Below the pieces are notes generated by a model that ran no database searches, was not told the DNA's origin, and was given only the letters and a program-made list of their open reading frames with translations. A DNA stretch of 64,000 nucleotides from Sporosarcina limicola (lineage in GTDB: Bacteria > Bacillota > Bacilli > Bacillales_A > Planococcaceae): positions 1 to 64,000 of the forward strand of contig NZ_JADBEL010000005.1 in the NCBI RefSeq assembly GCF_014873855.1, read 5' to 3'. Both the position numbers and the translations under genes were made by a program. Numbering within the stretch: the first letter of the stretch is position 1; every line of letters begins with the position of its first letter. This document shows, piece by piece, positions 1 through 8,683 of this stretch.

Positions 1-97
1 CGATACTTAAAAGGTTGAACCGCCGTATACCGAACGGTACGTACGGTGGTGTGAGAGGTCGGCTGATCAAATAATGATTAGCCTCCTACTCGATTGT
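1..97 (+). mobile_element. Group II intron 3' end (domains V and VI)
   Basis: Bases 17-54 fold as a domain V-like hairpin: the arm CCGCCGTATACC, a GAAC loop and the arm GGTACGTACGGTGG. It is followed by GTGAGAGG and a domain VI-like hairpin (about 63-85, GGCTGATCA paired with TGATTAGCC). The terminal string CCTACTCGAT is the usual 3' end of bacterial group II introns. The rest of the intron and any reverse transcriptase would lie outside the window. The fold and the ending are visible here; the family assignment rests on known domain V/VI structure. Confidence 0.8.
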
Positions 98-176
98 ACC
101 GCCCATCCGCTTTATTGCATATAATAAGGATGTGAAAGTATGTCGATTATATTTTGGGGAAATGAAAGGGGATTGA

Positions 177-2243
177 GTGGATAATTCTACAGGGAATGAA
201 AAGCATATAGTAGAAGAGAACAGTAAGGATCAGCAGTTGGCACAGTTTCGTGTGAATAATTATGGAACAAAGATGACGACGAATCAGTCGGTGAAAGTTT
301 CAGAAGATGAACAATCGTTGAAGGCAGGTATACGAGGTCCGACGTTGTTAGAGGATTTTCATTTCCGTGAGAAAATTACTCATTTCGATCATGAGCGTAT
401 TCCTGAGCGTGTTGTTCATGCACGAGGCTATGCAGCGCACGGTGAATTCGAATTGTATGAATCAATGAAGGAATTTACCAAAGCGGGATTTTTACAGCAA
501 GCGGGATCGAAAACACCAGTGTTCACGAGATTTTCAAATGTCGTAGGGAGCCGTGGGTCTGTAGATACAGCAAGAGATGTGCGAGGATTTGCTGTTAAAT
601 TTTATACAGAGGAAGGGAACTACGATCTTGTAGGCAATAATATTCCTGTTTTCTTCATACAAGATGCGATTAAGTTTCCTGATCTTATCCACGCGATACA
701 GCCGGAACCGCATAATGAAATGCCTCAAGCTGCTTCTGCACATGATACATTTTGGGATTTTGTAGCGAATAATCAGGAATCGGCACATATGGTCATGTGG
801 CAAATGTCAGATCGGGCTATACCGAAAAATTTCCGGATGATGGAAGGGTTTGGTGTTCATACATTCCGCTTCGTTAATGCCGAAGGTAAAGCCCATTTTG
901 TGAAATTTCATTGGAAACCTGCGCTCGGTATACATTCACTCGTATGGGATGAAGCCCAAAAAATTGCAGGGAAAGATTCGGATTACCAACGACGAGACCT
1001 ATGGGAGTCAATCGAACACGGAAACTTTGCGGAATTCGAACTGGGTGTACAGATGATTGAAGAGAAAGATGAATTCATGTTCGATTTTGATATTCTTGAC
1101 GCAACGAAAATCTGGCCTGAAGAGGTCGTTCCTGTGAAAATATTTGGGAAAATGACATTGAATCGCAATGTTGACAACGTGTTTGCAGAAACAGAGCAAG
1201 TTGCATTCCATCCGGGGAATGTCGTTTCTGGAATCGATTTCACGAATGATCCGCTTCTTCAAGGAAGGCTGTTTTCTTATTTAGATACACAGCTGATTCG
1301 TCTTGGTGGTCCAAACTTTACCGAGATACCTATTAACCGCGCTGTTTGCCCATTTCATAATAACCAGCGTAATGGCTTTAGCCGCCAGCGAATTGATGTC
1401 GGGCAAGTCAGTTATCATAAAAACTCCCTTGCGAATAATACACCTTCAACATCCACCGCAGCGGAAGGCGGATTCGTCCACTACGCAGAGAAAGTTGAAG
1501 GTCGCATCATCCAGGCACGTAGTGATTCATTCAAAGATCATTTCTCCCAAGCAAGACTTTTCTGGAATAGTATGACACTTCCAGAAAAACAACATATTAC
1601 AGAAGCATTCATCTTTGAGGTAGGGAAAGTGCAAAGTAAGAGTGTGAGGCAACAAGTTGTCGACATGTTCGTCCATGTTGATAAGGCGATGGCGACGACA
1701 ATTGCCGATGCTGTCGGGGTTGATCGACCAACAGGTGAGCAATCGACTGTTACCGCCTCATCTCCAGCGCTCAGTCAAGCGAACACGATAAGAGTTCCGC
1801 AAACATTAAAAGTGGGCGTATTAATTGGTAACGGATTCAACGGGGCAGAGGTGAAAGCAACTGTTAAAACATTCAGAGATAATGGAATTACCGTTGATAT
1901 TGTTGGGGAGAGATTAGGATGGATCCAAGGTTCAGATGGACTTAGGGTAATGGTTAATGAATCGTTTGTCACAACAGATTCTGTGTTGTTCGATTCGATT
2001 TATGTTGTTGGAGGAACAGCTGTTAATCAAGCGAAATTCGATAGTGATATCGTGTCCTTCATTAATCAAGCGTTCATGCATTATAAACCAATCGGGATAG
2101 CGACGACTGGTGAATCGTTCTTTAAAGCCTCAAATGCAACGGCGGGTCCAGGGATTGTTTTTGCGGAAGGAAATCCGAGTTTTGACCAAATATTTGTGAA
2201 AGCAATTGCGCAGCAACGCTTTTGGAATCGTGAAATCTATTGA
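177..2243 (+). CDS. katE: Large-subunit (HPII-type) catalase
   Basis: Haem catalase that breaks hydrogen peroxide into water and oxygen in the cytoplasm. The 688 residues match the clade II class (Bacillus KatE is about 686), with a catalase core to about residue 530 and a C-terminal flavodoxin/DJ-1-like domain that small catalases lack. Catalytic His81 (VVHARG), Asn154 (VGNN) and the proximal haem ligand Tyr368 (RLFSYLD) sit at the spacing known for E. coli HPII. The start is GTG, chosen because AAAGGGG lies 6-11 bases upstream. An extended -10 (TGCATATAAT, 116-125) is a possible promoter element with no clear -35. In Bacillus such catalases belong to the general stress or sporulation regulons; no sigma-B site is evident here. 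An intron end lies directly upstream and a terminator follows. Confidence 0.95.
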   Translation: MDNSTGNEKHIVEENSKDQQLAQFRVNNYGTKMTTNQSVKVSEDEQSLKAGIRGPTLLEDFHFREKITHFDHERIPERVVHARGYAAHGEFELYESMKEFTKAGFLQQAGSKTPVFTRFSNVVGSRGSVDTARDVRGFAVKFYTEEGNYDLVGNNIPVFFIQDAIKFPDLIHAIQPEPHNEMPQAASAHDTFWDFVANNQESAHMVMWQMSDRAIPKNFRMMEGFGVHTFRFVNAEGKAHFVKFHWKPALGIHSLVWDEAQKIAGKDSDYQRRDLWESIEHGNFAEFELGVQMIEEKDEFMFDFDILDATKIWPEEVVPVKIFGKMTLNRNVDNVFAETEQVAFHPGNVVSGIDFTNDPLLQGRLFSYLDTQLIRLGGPNFTEIPINRAVCPFHNNQRNGFSRQRIDVGQVSYHKNSLANNTPSTSTAAEGGFVHYAEKVEGRIIQARSDSFKDHFSQARLFWNSMTLPEKQHITEAFIFEVGKVQSKSVRQQVVDMFVHVDKAMATTIADAVGVDRPTGEQSTVTASSPALSQANTIRVPQTLKVGVLIGNGFNGAEVKATVKTFRDNGITVDIVGERLGWIQGSDGLRVMVNESFVTTDSVLFDSIYVVGGTAVNQAKFDSDIVSFINQAFMHYKPIGIATTGESFFKASNATAGPGIVFAEGNPSFDQIFVKAIAQQRFWNREIY

Positions 2244-2247
2244 GACA

Positions 2248-2306
2248 TGCCAGGCACCAACTCAATTCGGAATTAGTCGAATTACGCTGATGTCTGGCAC
2301 TTTTTA
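2248..2306 (+). terminator. Terminator after the catalase gene
   Basis: TGCCAGGCA pairs with TGTCTGGCA (one G-U pair) across a loop of about 34 bases and is followed by CTTTTTATT. It separates the catalase gene from the downstream HAD gene. Confidence 0.65.
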
Positions 2307-2343
2307 TTCGTGTATACTTAAGCTAAAAGGAGATGTTTGTTTT

Positions 2344-3129
2344 ATGATAAAGGCAATTATTTTCGATTTGGATGATACGTTGCTATGGGATAATAAAAGT
2401 GTAGCAACTGCATTTAAAATGACTTGTAAACATGCTGTAAATACATATGATTTGGATCCGACGTCACTTGAAGAAGCTGTCAGATTAGAGGCAAGAGAAC
2501 TTTACGCGTCATATGAAACGTATGCATACACGCAAATGATTGGCATTAACCCGTTTGAAGGGTTATGGGGAACCTTTGACGATGAAGGAGAATCTTTTCA
2601 AAAAATGAAGGAAATCGTACCAAGCTATCGTCAGGAAGCGTGGACAAGAGGCCTCAATAGAATTGGGATTGAAGACGCTAAACTGGGGGGGGAGTTAGCG
2701 GAATTGTTCCCACAAGAGCGAAAGAGACGTCCATTCGTTTACGAGGAAACATTTTCAGTGCTTGATAAGCTGAAGGGGAATTATAAACTTGTTCTATTAA
2801 CAAATGGTTCAACAAGTTTGCAACATACGAAACTTGAAATCACACCTGAAATTTCACCTTACTTTGATCATATTATCATTTCAGGAGCTTTTGGAAAAGG
2901 GAAGCCAGAGCCGACGATTTTTGAACATGTACTAGCACTTAATGATGTAACCGCAGATGAAGCGCTTATGGTAGGCGATAATTTAATGACGGATATTCTG
3001 GGCTCTTCTCGAGTTGGAATGAGATCTGTCTGGATTAATCGAGAGCAGAAAGAGCGAAGCGGAGAAATTATTCCGACATATGAAATCGATAATCTTGAAA
3101 TGCTTTTTCCAATCTTACAGAAACTATAA
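2344..3129 (+). CDS. HAD-superfamily hydrolase (subfamily IA, YjjG/YsbA-like)
   Basis: Probable small-molecule phosphatase of 261 residues. Motif I is FDLDDT (nucleophile Asp8, Asp10), motif II is LLTNGS, the motif III lysine is in GKGKPEP, and motif IV is GDNLMTD; a helical cap occupies about residues 20-110. The same frame stays open upstream to 2206, overlapping the catalase gene, but the ATG at 2344 has AAAGGAGA about 8 bases upstream and begins directly at the conserved IIFDLDDT strand. The substrate is unknown; relatives dephosphorylate nucleotides or sugar phosphates. Confidence 0.88.
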   Translation: MIKAIIFDLDDTLLWDNKSVATAFKMTCKHAVNTYDLDPTSLEEAVRLEARELYASYETYAYTQMIGINPFEGLWGTFDDEGESFQKMKEIVPSYRQEAWTRGLNRIGIEDAKLGGELAELFPQERKRRPFVYEETFSVLDKLKGNYKLVLLTNGSTSLQHTKLEITPEISPYFDHIIISGAFGKGKPEPTIFEHVLALNDVTADEALMVGDNLMTDILGSSRVGMRSVWINREQKERSGEIIPTYEIDNLEMLFPILQKL

Positions 3130-3134
3130 GAAAG

Positions 3135-3177
3135 AGAGGCGTTCCGGTGATAAGTTCACTAGACGCCTCTTTTTTTA
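3135..3177 (+). terminator. Intrinsic terminator after the HAD gene
   Basis: AGAGGCGT and ACGCCTCT form an 8-bp stem followed by seven T residues. Confidence 0.85.
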
Positions 3178-3216
3178 TAGGATAAGTGTTGAGGCCATTA
3201 CAATCCGCACAACGCA

Positions 3217-3352
3217 GCGACCAATCTTCCGCTTAAGCGACCGATTCGCCCATCGAAGCGACCATTCTCTCAATGAAGCGACCAATTCGCCCATCGAAGC
3301 GACCAATCTCTCAATCAAGCGACCGATTCACATGTCGAAGCGACCAATCCCA
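3217..3352. repeat. Alternating 20/21-bp tandem repeat, seven units
   Basis: GCGACC begins seven units at 3217, 3237, 3258, 3278, 3299, 3319 and 3340, so spacing alternates 20 and 21 bases. One unit type carries ATTCGCCCATCGAA and the other TCTCTCAATNAA. The array fills the gap between the HAD terminator and the serA stop codon. A three-unit copy with the same alternation lies inverted at 45925-45982. No coding or CRISPR function is apparent. Confidence 0.85.
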
Positions 3353-3353
3353 C

Positions 3354-4940
3354 TTACAAATCAATCACTTTGACATCATAGATATCCGTAAGCTCTTTCA
3401 ACCGATTTACCTCCGAAGTCTCCACATGATTATCCACGCTCAACATCATGATAGCATCCCCACCGGAGGCTGATCTACCCACTTGCATTGTCGCAATATT
3501 GACATTTTCCTGTGCCAACAATGTACCGACGCGACCGATTGCTCCAGGCTGGTCCCAATGTCTGATGAACAGTAAATGTCCTTCCGGAACTACGTCCACC
3601 ACATAATCATCCACTTTCACAATACGTGGTCCTAATCCGTTGAGTAAAGTACCCGCAACACGTCTTGCGCCTTTTTCAGTGACTATTTCCACCGTAATTA
3701 AATTCAAAAAACCTTTTGTCGTTGTTGTTTTATGTTCATTAACTTTGATGCCAAAACGGTCTGCCAGTAACTTTGCATTGACATCATTGACATGACTGCC
3801 AAGATTGCGTTTCAACAATCCCTTTACTGTATTGCGTGTGAGTGGGCGCACATCAAAGTTCGCTAGGTCTCCCGCATAATGGATATTGATTTCTTCGATC
3901 ACCGCGTTTTGCAAGCGAGATAAGAACACACCCATTTTTTCCGCCAAATCGAAGAATGGAGCAATCTTCGCCAATACTTCATTTGAAACAGAGGGTAGGT
4001 TTACAGGATTGCGAACAGCTTTTCCACTAAAGAAGTTGACGACATCGATACTCACATCGACGGCTACGCTTTGTTGGGCTTCATACGTACTTGCTCCTAA
4101 ATGTGGTGTTGCGATGACTTCTGGAAGGGTCAACAGCTTATGGCCGACAAATGGCTCTTCTTCAAATACATCAAGTGCGGCTCCAGCAACTTTCTTTGAG
4201 ATGATTGCATCATATAATGCCTCTTCATCGATGATACCACCGCGTGCGCAGTTAATGATTCGCACGCCAGCCTTCATCAAATCGAACGCTTCTTTATTGA
4301 TCATATGGCGTGTTTCCTTTAATAGAGGTGTGTGGACAGTGATGAAATCTGCTGCTTTTAACACATCCTCAACTGTTCCAAAATCGATGCCCATTTTCTT
4401 CGCTTTTTCTTCTGTCAAGAATGGGTCATACGCAATGACGTTCATGCGCTGCCCCTTTGCACGGTGAGCCACTTCTGCTCCAATTCTTCCAAGACCTACT
4501 ACACCAAGTGTTTTGTTTTTCAACTCGACGCCGATGAAAGATTTACGGTCCCATTGTCCATTTTTCAATGAAGTGAATGCTTGCGGAATTTTTCTCGCAA
4601 GTGCCATGAGCATTGCCATCGTATGCTCTGCAGCAGAGTTCGTATTGCCGTCGGGTGCGTTGACGACAATGATGCCGTGCTCGGTCGCTGCATCTAAATC
4701 GATATTATCCACACCGACTCCGGCACGTCCAATAATTTTCAGGTTCGTTGCTTTTTCAATGATTTCACGTGTTACTTGCGTCTGGCTTCGGACAAGCAAT
4801 GCATCATATGCCCCGATTTTAGAAGCCAACTCGGCAGTAGTACTTTCCGTGTCGATGACGATATTTAACCCTTCAGCCTGTCTTAATGGATAAATTCCTT
4901 CTTCGCTTAGCGGATCGCTAATTAAGATGTTGAAAGCCAT
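3354..4940 (-). CDS. serA: D-3-phosphoglycerate dehydrogenase
   Basis: First enzyme of the phosphorylated serine pathway: oxidises 3-phosphoglycerate to 3-phosphohydroxypyruvate with NAD. The 528 residues match the long SerA type with a substrate domain, a Rossmann domain (GLGRIGAEVA near residue 150), the catalytic loop NCARGGIIDEEAL, a TPHLGAST segment, an intervening domain and a C-terminal ACT domain (about 455-528) that in relatives binds serine. The start codon directly abuts the stop of the aminotransferase gene, with AAGGAG inside the upstream gene, so translation is probably coupled. The pair is transcribed from the T-box leader upstream. Confidence 0.96.
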   Translation of the reverse strand: MAFNILISDPLSEEGIYPLRQAEGLNIVIDTESTTAELASKIGAYDALLVRSQTQVTREIIEKATNLKIIGRAGVGVDNIDLDAATEHGIIVVNAPDGNTNSAAEHTMAMLMALARKIPQAFTSLKNGQWDRKSFIGVELKNKTLGVVGLGRIGAEVAHRAKGQRMNVIAYDPFLTEEKAKKMGIDFGTVEDVLKAADFITVHTPLLKETRHMINKEAFDLMKAGVRIINCARGGIIDEEALYDAIISKKVAGAALDVFEEEPFVGHKLLTLPEVIATPHLGASTYEAQQSVAVDVSIDVVNFFSGKAVRNPVNLPSVSNEVLAKIAPFFDLAEKMGVFLSRLQNAVIEEINIHYAGDLANFDVRPLTRNTVKGLLKRNLGSHVNDVNAKLLADRFGIKVNEHKTTTTKGFLNLITVEIVTEKGARRVAGTLLNGLGPRIVKVDDYVVDVVPEGHLLFIRHWDQPGAIGRVGTLLAQENVNIATMQVGRSASGGDAIMMLSVDNHVETSEVNRLKELTDIYDVKVIDL

Positions 4941-6101
4941 TTATACCAGCACTCCTTGGTTGAGATAAATTTGTTGTGCAGCTGCGGTTCCTTTACCTAA
5001 CTCGATATTTTTTCCAATCTTCATCAAACCAATTTCCATTGCGCTAATGGTTTGCAACACATCTGCGGGTGAGCAATAGCCCATATGACCAATTCGGACT
5101 ATTTTACCGCTTAAATGTTGTTGGCCGCCTGCGACAGAAAGGCCAAATTCTTTTTTAATTACTTTGCGAAATGCTTCTGCATCGAAATCATTTGGTTGAA
5201 CAGCGGTAACGGTAGGAGAGGCATCTGCATCGCTCGTCAATAAAGGGATTTCCAATGCTTTAAAAGCGGCCCGTGTCATATTCATCATTAACGTATGTCT
5301 TTCATAAACCTGTTCCAAACCTTCCTCTGCCATTAGATTAAGTACTTGTTCCAACCCGAAAAGGAGGGACAATGCAGGTGTGAAGGGAGTCGTATCCTTC
5401 AGTAAATTGTCCCGATATTTTGCCAAATCCAAATAGTAACGGGGACGTTCGTTGTTTTCAATAATTTCCCATGCGCGTTCACTTGCTGCGATGAATGTCA
5501 GTCCCGCTGGAAGCATGAACGCCTTTTGAGAACCTGTCACCATGACATCGATTCCCCATTCATCCATTTTTGTTTCGACTCCAGCCACACAGGATACGCC
5601 GTCGACGATGATGAGCGCATCGGATACTTCACGAACAGCTTCCGCAAGTTTGTTTATGGGATTCAGAACGCCTGTTGATGTTTCACAATATGTAGAGAAC
5701 ACGGCTTTTATTTTTGGATGTGTTTGTACGTATTGTTTGATTTCTGTAGGATTTAAGGCTGTTCCCCATTCGACATCTAATCGGTGCGTGTGGATGTTGT
5801 ATGCTTCACAAATTTTGGAGAAACGGTCGCCAAATGCGCCAGTGACAATGACTAATACTTCATCGTCAGGTTGAACTGTATTCACGACGGCTGCTTCCAA
5901 ACCAGCTGTCCCACTGCCTGTAATGATTGCAACTTCTTGTGTTGTGCCAAAAACACGTTTAAGTCCAGGGCCAATATTTTTCAGCATAGCCGAAGTCTCT
6001 TGCCCCCGATGGCCAATCATCGGTTGACTCATTGCTCGCTGGACACTTGGCGGGATAGGACTCGGACCTGGGATTCTCAATAACTGTTGATCTGGTAACA
6101 T
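4941..6101 (-). CDS. Class V PLP-dependent aminotransferase (serine-pathway partner)
   Basis: Aminotransferase of the alanine/serine-glyoxylate family, 386 residues. The N-terminal IPGPSPIPPSV is typical, SGTAGLEAA binds cofactor phosphate, DGVSCVAG holds the PLP-binding Asp, and SQKAFM holds the Schiff-base Lys193. The ATG at 6101 is preferred because AGGAG lies 7 bases upstream; the ATG at 6107 is only one base from it. The gene is immediately upstream of serA with no gap and both follow a T-box, so it probably acts in serine synthesis, possibly transaminating 3-phosphohydroxypyruvate. The same family also includes serine-glyoxylate and purine-catabolism enzymes, so the exact reaction is inferred from context. 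Confidence 0.85.
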   Translation of the reverse strand: MLPDQQLLRIPGPSPIPPSVQRAMSQPMIGHRGQETSAMLKNIGPGLKRVFGTTQEVAIITGSGTAGLEAAVVNTVQPDDEVLVIVTGAFGDRFSKICEAYNIHTHRLDVEWGTALNPTEIKQYVQTHPKIKAVFSTYCETSTGVLNPINKLAEAVREVSDALIIVDGVSCVAGVETKMDEWGIDVMVTGSQKAFMLPAGLTFIAASERAWEIIENNERPRYYLDLAKYRDNLLKDTTPFTPALSLLFGLEQVLNLMAEEGLEQVYERHTLMMNMTRAAFKALEIPLLTSDADASPTVTAVQPNDFDAEAFRKVIKKEFGLSVAGGQQHLSGKIVRIGHMGYCSPADVLQTISAMEIGLMKIGKNIELGKGTAAAQQIYLNQGVLV

Positions 6102-6127
6102 TTTCATTCTCCTCTCGATTTTTGAAT

Positions 6128-6401
6128 ACAAAAAAAGCCCTTCTCCCCTTACGAATGTAAGGGGCGAAAAGCTGAATTACTCACGCGGTACCACCCTTTT
6201 TTACTGCCAAAGAATACCGGCAGTCTGGTTAGCATGCTTAACGGGCATGTGTCGTATAGGCCTACTAAATTGGTTCAGCCTATCTATTCAGAAGTGCTAC
6301 TTTATTTTGAAATCACTGATTCTCACCAACCATCAGCTCTCTTAAGATCTCGTCACATAAAGTGTATCTCCATCACAATAGTTAGAAGCGTTATGGAATT
6401 A
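6128..6401 (-). promoter_or_regulatory. T-box riboswitch leader of the aminotransferase-serA operon
   Basis: On the minus strand the T-box core GGGTGGTACCGCG (about 6184-6196) is followed by the terminator hairpin AGCTTTTC...GAAGGGCT with an inner CCCCTTAC/GTAAGGGG stem and seven T residues (6130-6170). Upstream are stem I landmarks, including GAGAGCTGATGGTTGGTGAGAATCAG-type distal sequence. A serine codon (AGC in GTAGCAC, or TCT just after it) lies in the expected specifier region, matching a serine operon. Uncharged tRNA-Ser would stabilise the antiterminator. The T-box and terminator are seen directly; the specifier is inferred without folding. Confidence 0.92.
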
Positions 6402-6407
6402 GGACTA

Positions 6408-6435
6408 ATCATAACAAAAGAAAATAGAATGTCAA
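6408..6435 (-). promoter_or_regulatory. Sigma-A promoter of the T-box/serine operon
   Basis: TTGACA (6435-6430) and TATGAT (6413-6408) are separated by 16 bases on the minus strand. This places transcription start near 6401, just before T-box stem I. Confidence 0.8.
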
Positions 6436-6568
6436 CTATTAAATTCTTATATTTCTACATAATTATTCATGAGCGGGGGAAGAGTAATAATTTCTGTGCC
6501 TAGCACACAATTAATTATACGAATAGTGTGGTAAAATATGTTGGTAGAGAATGTAAGGAGGAATTTAA

Positions 6569-8614
6569 TTGAGCATAACAACAAAAGTTGAAACAGTTAT
6601 TGAAAATTTTCACGGAACAGAGGTGCAAGATCCGTATCGTTGGTTGGAAAACCCGGGTGCTAACGAAGTGAAAGATTGGGTGGATGAGCAAAATGAAACG
6701 ACTCAAAAGTTTTTAGCGATGTATTCAGAACGTGCAGAGGTGAAAGAAAGATTAACAAAATCCTGGAATTACCCTAAATACTCTGTACCACAAAAAGAAG
6801 GGGCCTATTACTATTTTTATAAAAACGATGGACTCCAAAATCAAGCTGTATTTTATCGGAATAAGGAGTTAAATACGTCTGAACTTGAAGTAGTTATCAA
6901 TCCGAACACCTTGAACGAGGAAGGAACCGCTGCGATTACGAATCTGACTTTTACGAAGGATGGGGATCGTTTAGCTTACGGTATTTCTTTGAACGGGAGT
7001 GATTGGCAGGAGATAAAGATTCGTGATTTGAAAACTGGCCAGGATGAAACTGACGTTGTGAAATGGTGTAAATTCAGTAGTATTGCTTGGAATGAAGAGG
7101 GTACAGGATTTTACTATAACCGCTTTCCTGAACCAGGGACTGTGGATCCTGAAGACGAAAGTAATTTCAACAAGGTTTATTGGCATACAGTTGGAACAGT
7201 ACAAGAAGAGGATGTTTTAGTGTATGAAGACGCGGGGGATAAAGAACTATCTTTCAGTCCATCACTATCAGATGATTATCGTTATTTGATTTTAACAGTA
7301 TGGAAAGGTACTGAAAACAAGAGCCGTATTTATTATAAAGATATTAAAAATGATGGAGAATTTGTTTATTTACTTGCGGCTGATGATGGGGAGTATTCAT
7401 TTATCGGGAATGAAGGTACGCTATTTTATTTCACAACGAGTCATGATGCGCCGAAGCGAAAAGTCATTGCTGTTACTTTGGAAAACCCGGAGCAAGAACA
7501 GTGGATAGATGTTATTCCAGAGCAGGAAGATGTCCTGTCGTTCGTGAAGATTATCAACAATCAATTTGTAATCTGCTATTTGCATAACGCCCACTATAAA
7601 CTTGCTATCTATGGCCTAGATGGGATATACCAACGTGAAATTCCATTGCCAGATTATATTTCAATAGTAGGGGTAACAGGGAAAAAGTCAGCAACAACAA
7701 TGTTTATAGAGTATACATCATACTTGGTGCCAACTACAATTGCCGGTTATGACTTTGAAAAAGCTGAGCTTACGCCGGTATTTAAAGGTTCAGAGTTAGT
7801 TGGAACGGAAAATTTTGAAACGACGCAAGTGTTCTATCCTTCCAAAGATGGGACGCGTATTCCGATGTTCCTAACGCATAAAAAAGGCTTGGAATTGAAT
7901 GGGGAAAATCCTGTTCTATTATATGGTTATGGCGGTTTCAATGTGAGTTTGACACCAGCATTCTCTCCATCTCAGCGTTTGTGGATTGAGGCGGGCGGCG
8001 TGTATGTGGTTGCGAATTTACGTGGAGGCGGAGAATTTGGGGAAGAGTGGTACAAAGCGGGTACATTGGAAAGTAAGCAAAATGTTTTTGACGACTTTAT
8101 TGCCGCGGCGGAATGGTTGATTGAACAGAATTATACGAACAGCAAGAAGCTCGCGATTATGGGTGGAAGTAATGGCGGTTTACTTGTTGCGGCATGTATT
8201 ACGCAGCGACCTGAGCTATATGGGGCGGCACTTTGTCTCGTGCCGGTTACGGATATGTTGCGCTATCACAAGTTTACTGTAGGTCGTTACTGGGTGACCG
8301 ATTTTGGAAATGCAGAAACCAACCCGGAAGATTTCAAGTTTATGTATGCTTATTCGCCGCTTCATAATGTAAAAGCTGGAGTGGAATATCCACCAACATT
8401 GGTGACGACAGCTGATACAGATGACCGTGTTGTTCCGTTACATGCTATGAAATTTGCTGCGACTTTGCAGGCGGCGCAACAAGGAGACAATCCGATTCTT
8501 CTTCGTGTGGAGAAAAATGCAGGGCACGGACTAGGGAAGCCGACTGTGAAAATTATCGATGAGCAGACGGATATGTATTCGTTCTTGTTTAAGACATTGG
8601 AAGTTAAGATCTGA
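6569..8614 (+). CDS. Prolyl oligopeptidase family serine peptidase (S9A)
   Basis: Soluble endopeptidase that cleaves short peptides after proline (prolyl oligopeptidase or oligopeptidase B type), 681 residues. It has an N-terminal DPYRWLEN segment, a beta-propeller to about residue 400 and an alpha/beta-hydrolase domain. The nucleophile is Ser534 (GGSNGG), the catalytic Asp is in DTDDRVVP and the His in NAGHG. The start is TTG, with AAGGAGG 7 bases upstream. No signal peptide is visible, so it is probably cytoplasmic. It stands alone, followed by a hairpin terminator. Confidence 0.94.
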   Translation: MSITTKVETVIENFHGTEVQDPYRWLENPGANEVKDWVDEQNETTQKFLAMYSERAEVKERLTKSWNYPKYSVPQKEGAYYYFYKNDGLQNQAVFYRNKELNTSELEVVINPNTLNEEGTAAITNLTFTKDGDRLAYGISLNGSDWQEIKIRDLKTGQDETDVVKWCKFSSIAWNEEGTGFYYNRFPEPGTVDPEDESNFNKVYWHTVGTVQEEDVLVYEDAGDKELSFSPSLSDDYRYLILTVWKGTENKSRIYYKDIKNDGEFVYLLAADDGEYSFIGNEGTLFYFTTSHDAPKRKVIAVTLENPEQEQWIDVIPEQEDVLSFVKIINNQFVICYLHNAHYKLAIYGLDGIYQREIPLPDYISIVGVTGKKSATTMFIEYTSYLVPTTIAGYDFEKAELTPVFKGSELVGTENFETTQVFYPSKDGTRIPMFLTHKKGLELNGENPVLLYGYGGFNVSLTPAFSPSQRLWIEAGGVYVVANLRGGGEFGEEWYKAGTLESKQNVFDDFIAAAEWLIEQNYTNSKKLAIMGGSNGGLLVAACITQRPELYGAALCLVPVTDMLRYHKFTVGRYWVTDFGNAETNPEDFKFMYAYSPLHNVKAGVEYPPTLVTTADTDDRVVPLHAMKFAATLQAAQQGDNPILLRVEKNAGHGLGKPTVKIIDEQTDMYSFLFKTLEVKI

Positions 8615-8620
8615 TTTTTT

Positions 8621-8668
8621 GCCAATCACCGGTAATGTTGAAGTTAGTCGGTGATTGGTATTCTATTT
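8621..8668 (+). terminator. Terminator after the prolyl oligopeptidase gene
   Basis: CCAATCACCG pairs with CGGTGATTGG (stem arms 8622-8631 and 8649-8658), followed by TATTCTATTT. The right arm covers a GTG at 8651, arguing against that codon as the next gene's start. Confidence 0.6.
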
Positions 8669-8683
8669 AAGGAGGGGAAAGAG

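Noticed and set aside
3217-3352. Possible CRISPR array
   Set aside because: Units are 20-21 bases with only a short conserved core, no unique spacers of 30-40 bases and no cas genes.
3080-3473. Open frames with repeated KRPI/SDRF-like residues across the 3217-3352 array
   Set aside because: They are translations of the tandem repeat, lack ribosome binding sites and run over a terminator and into the serA 3' end.
3886-4893. Long plus-strand frames opposite serA
   Set aside because: They lie wholly within serA, have no binding sites and read like antisense translations.
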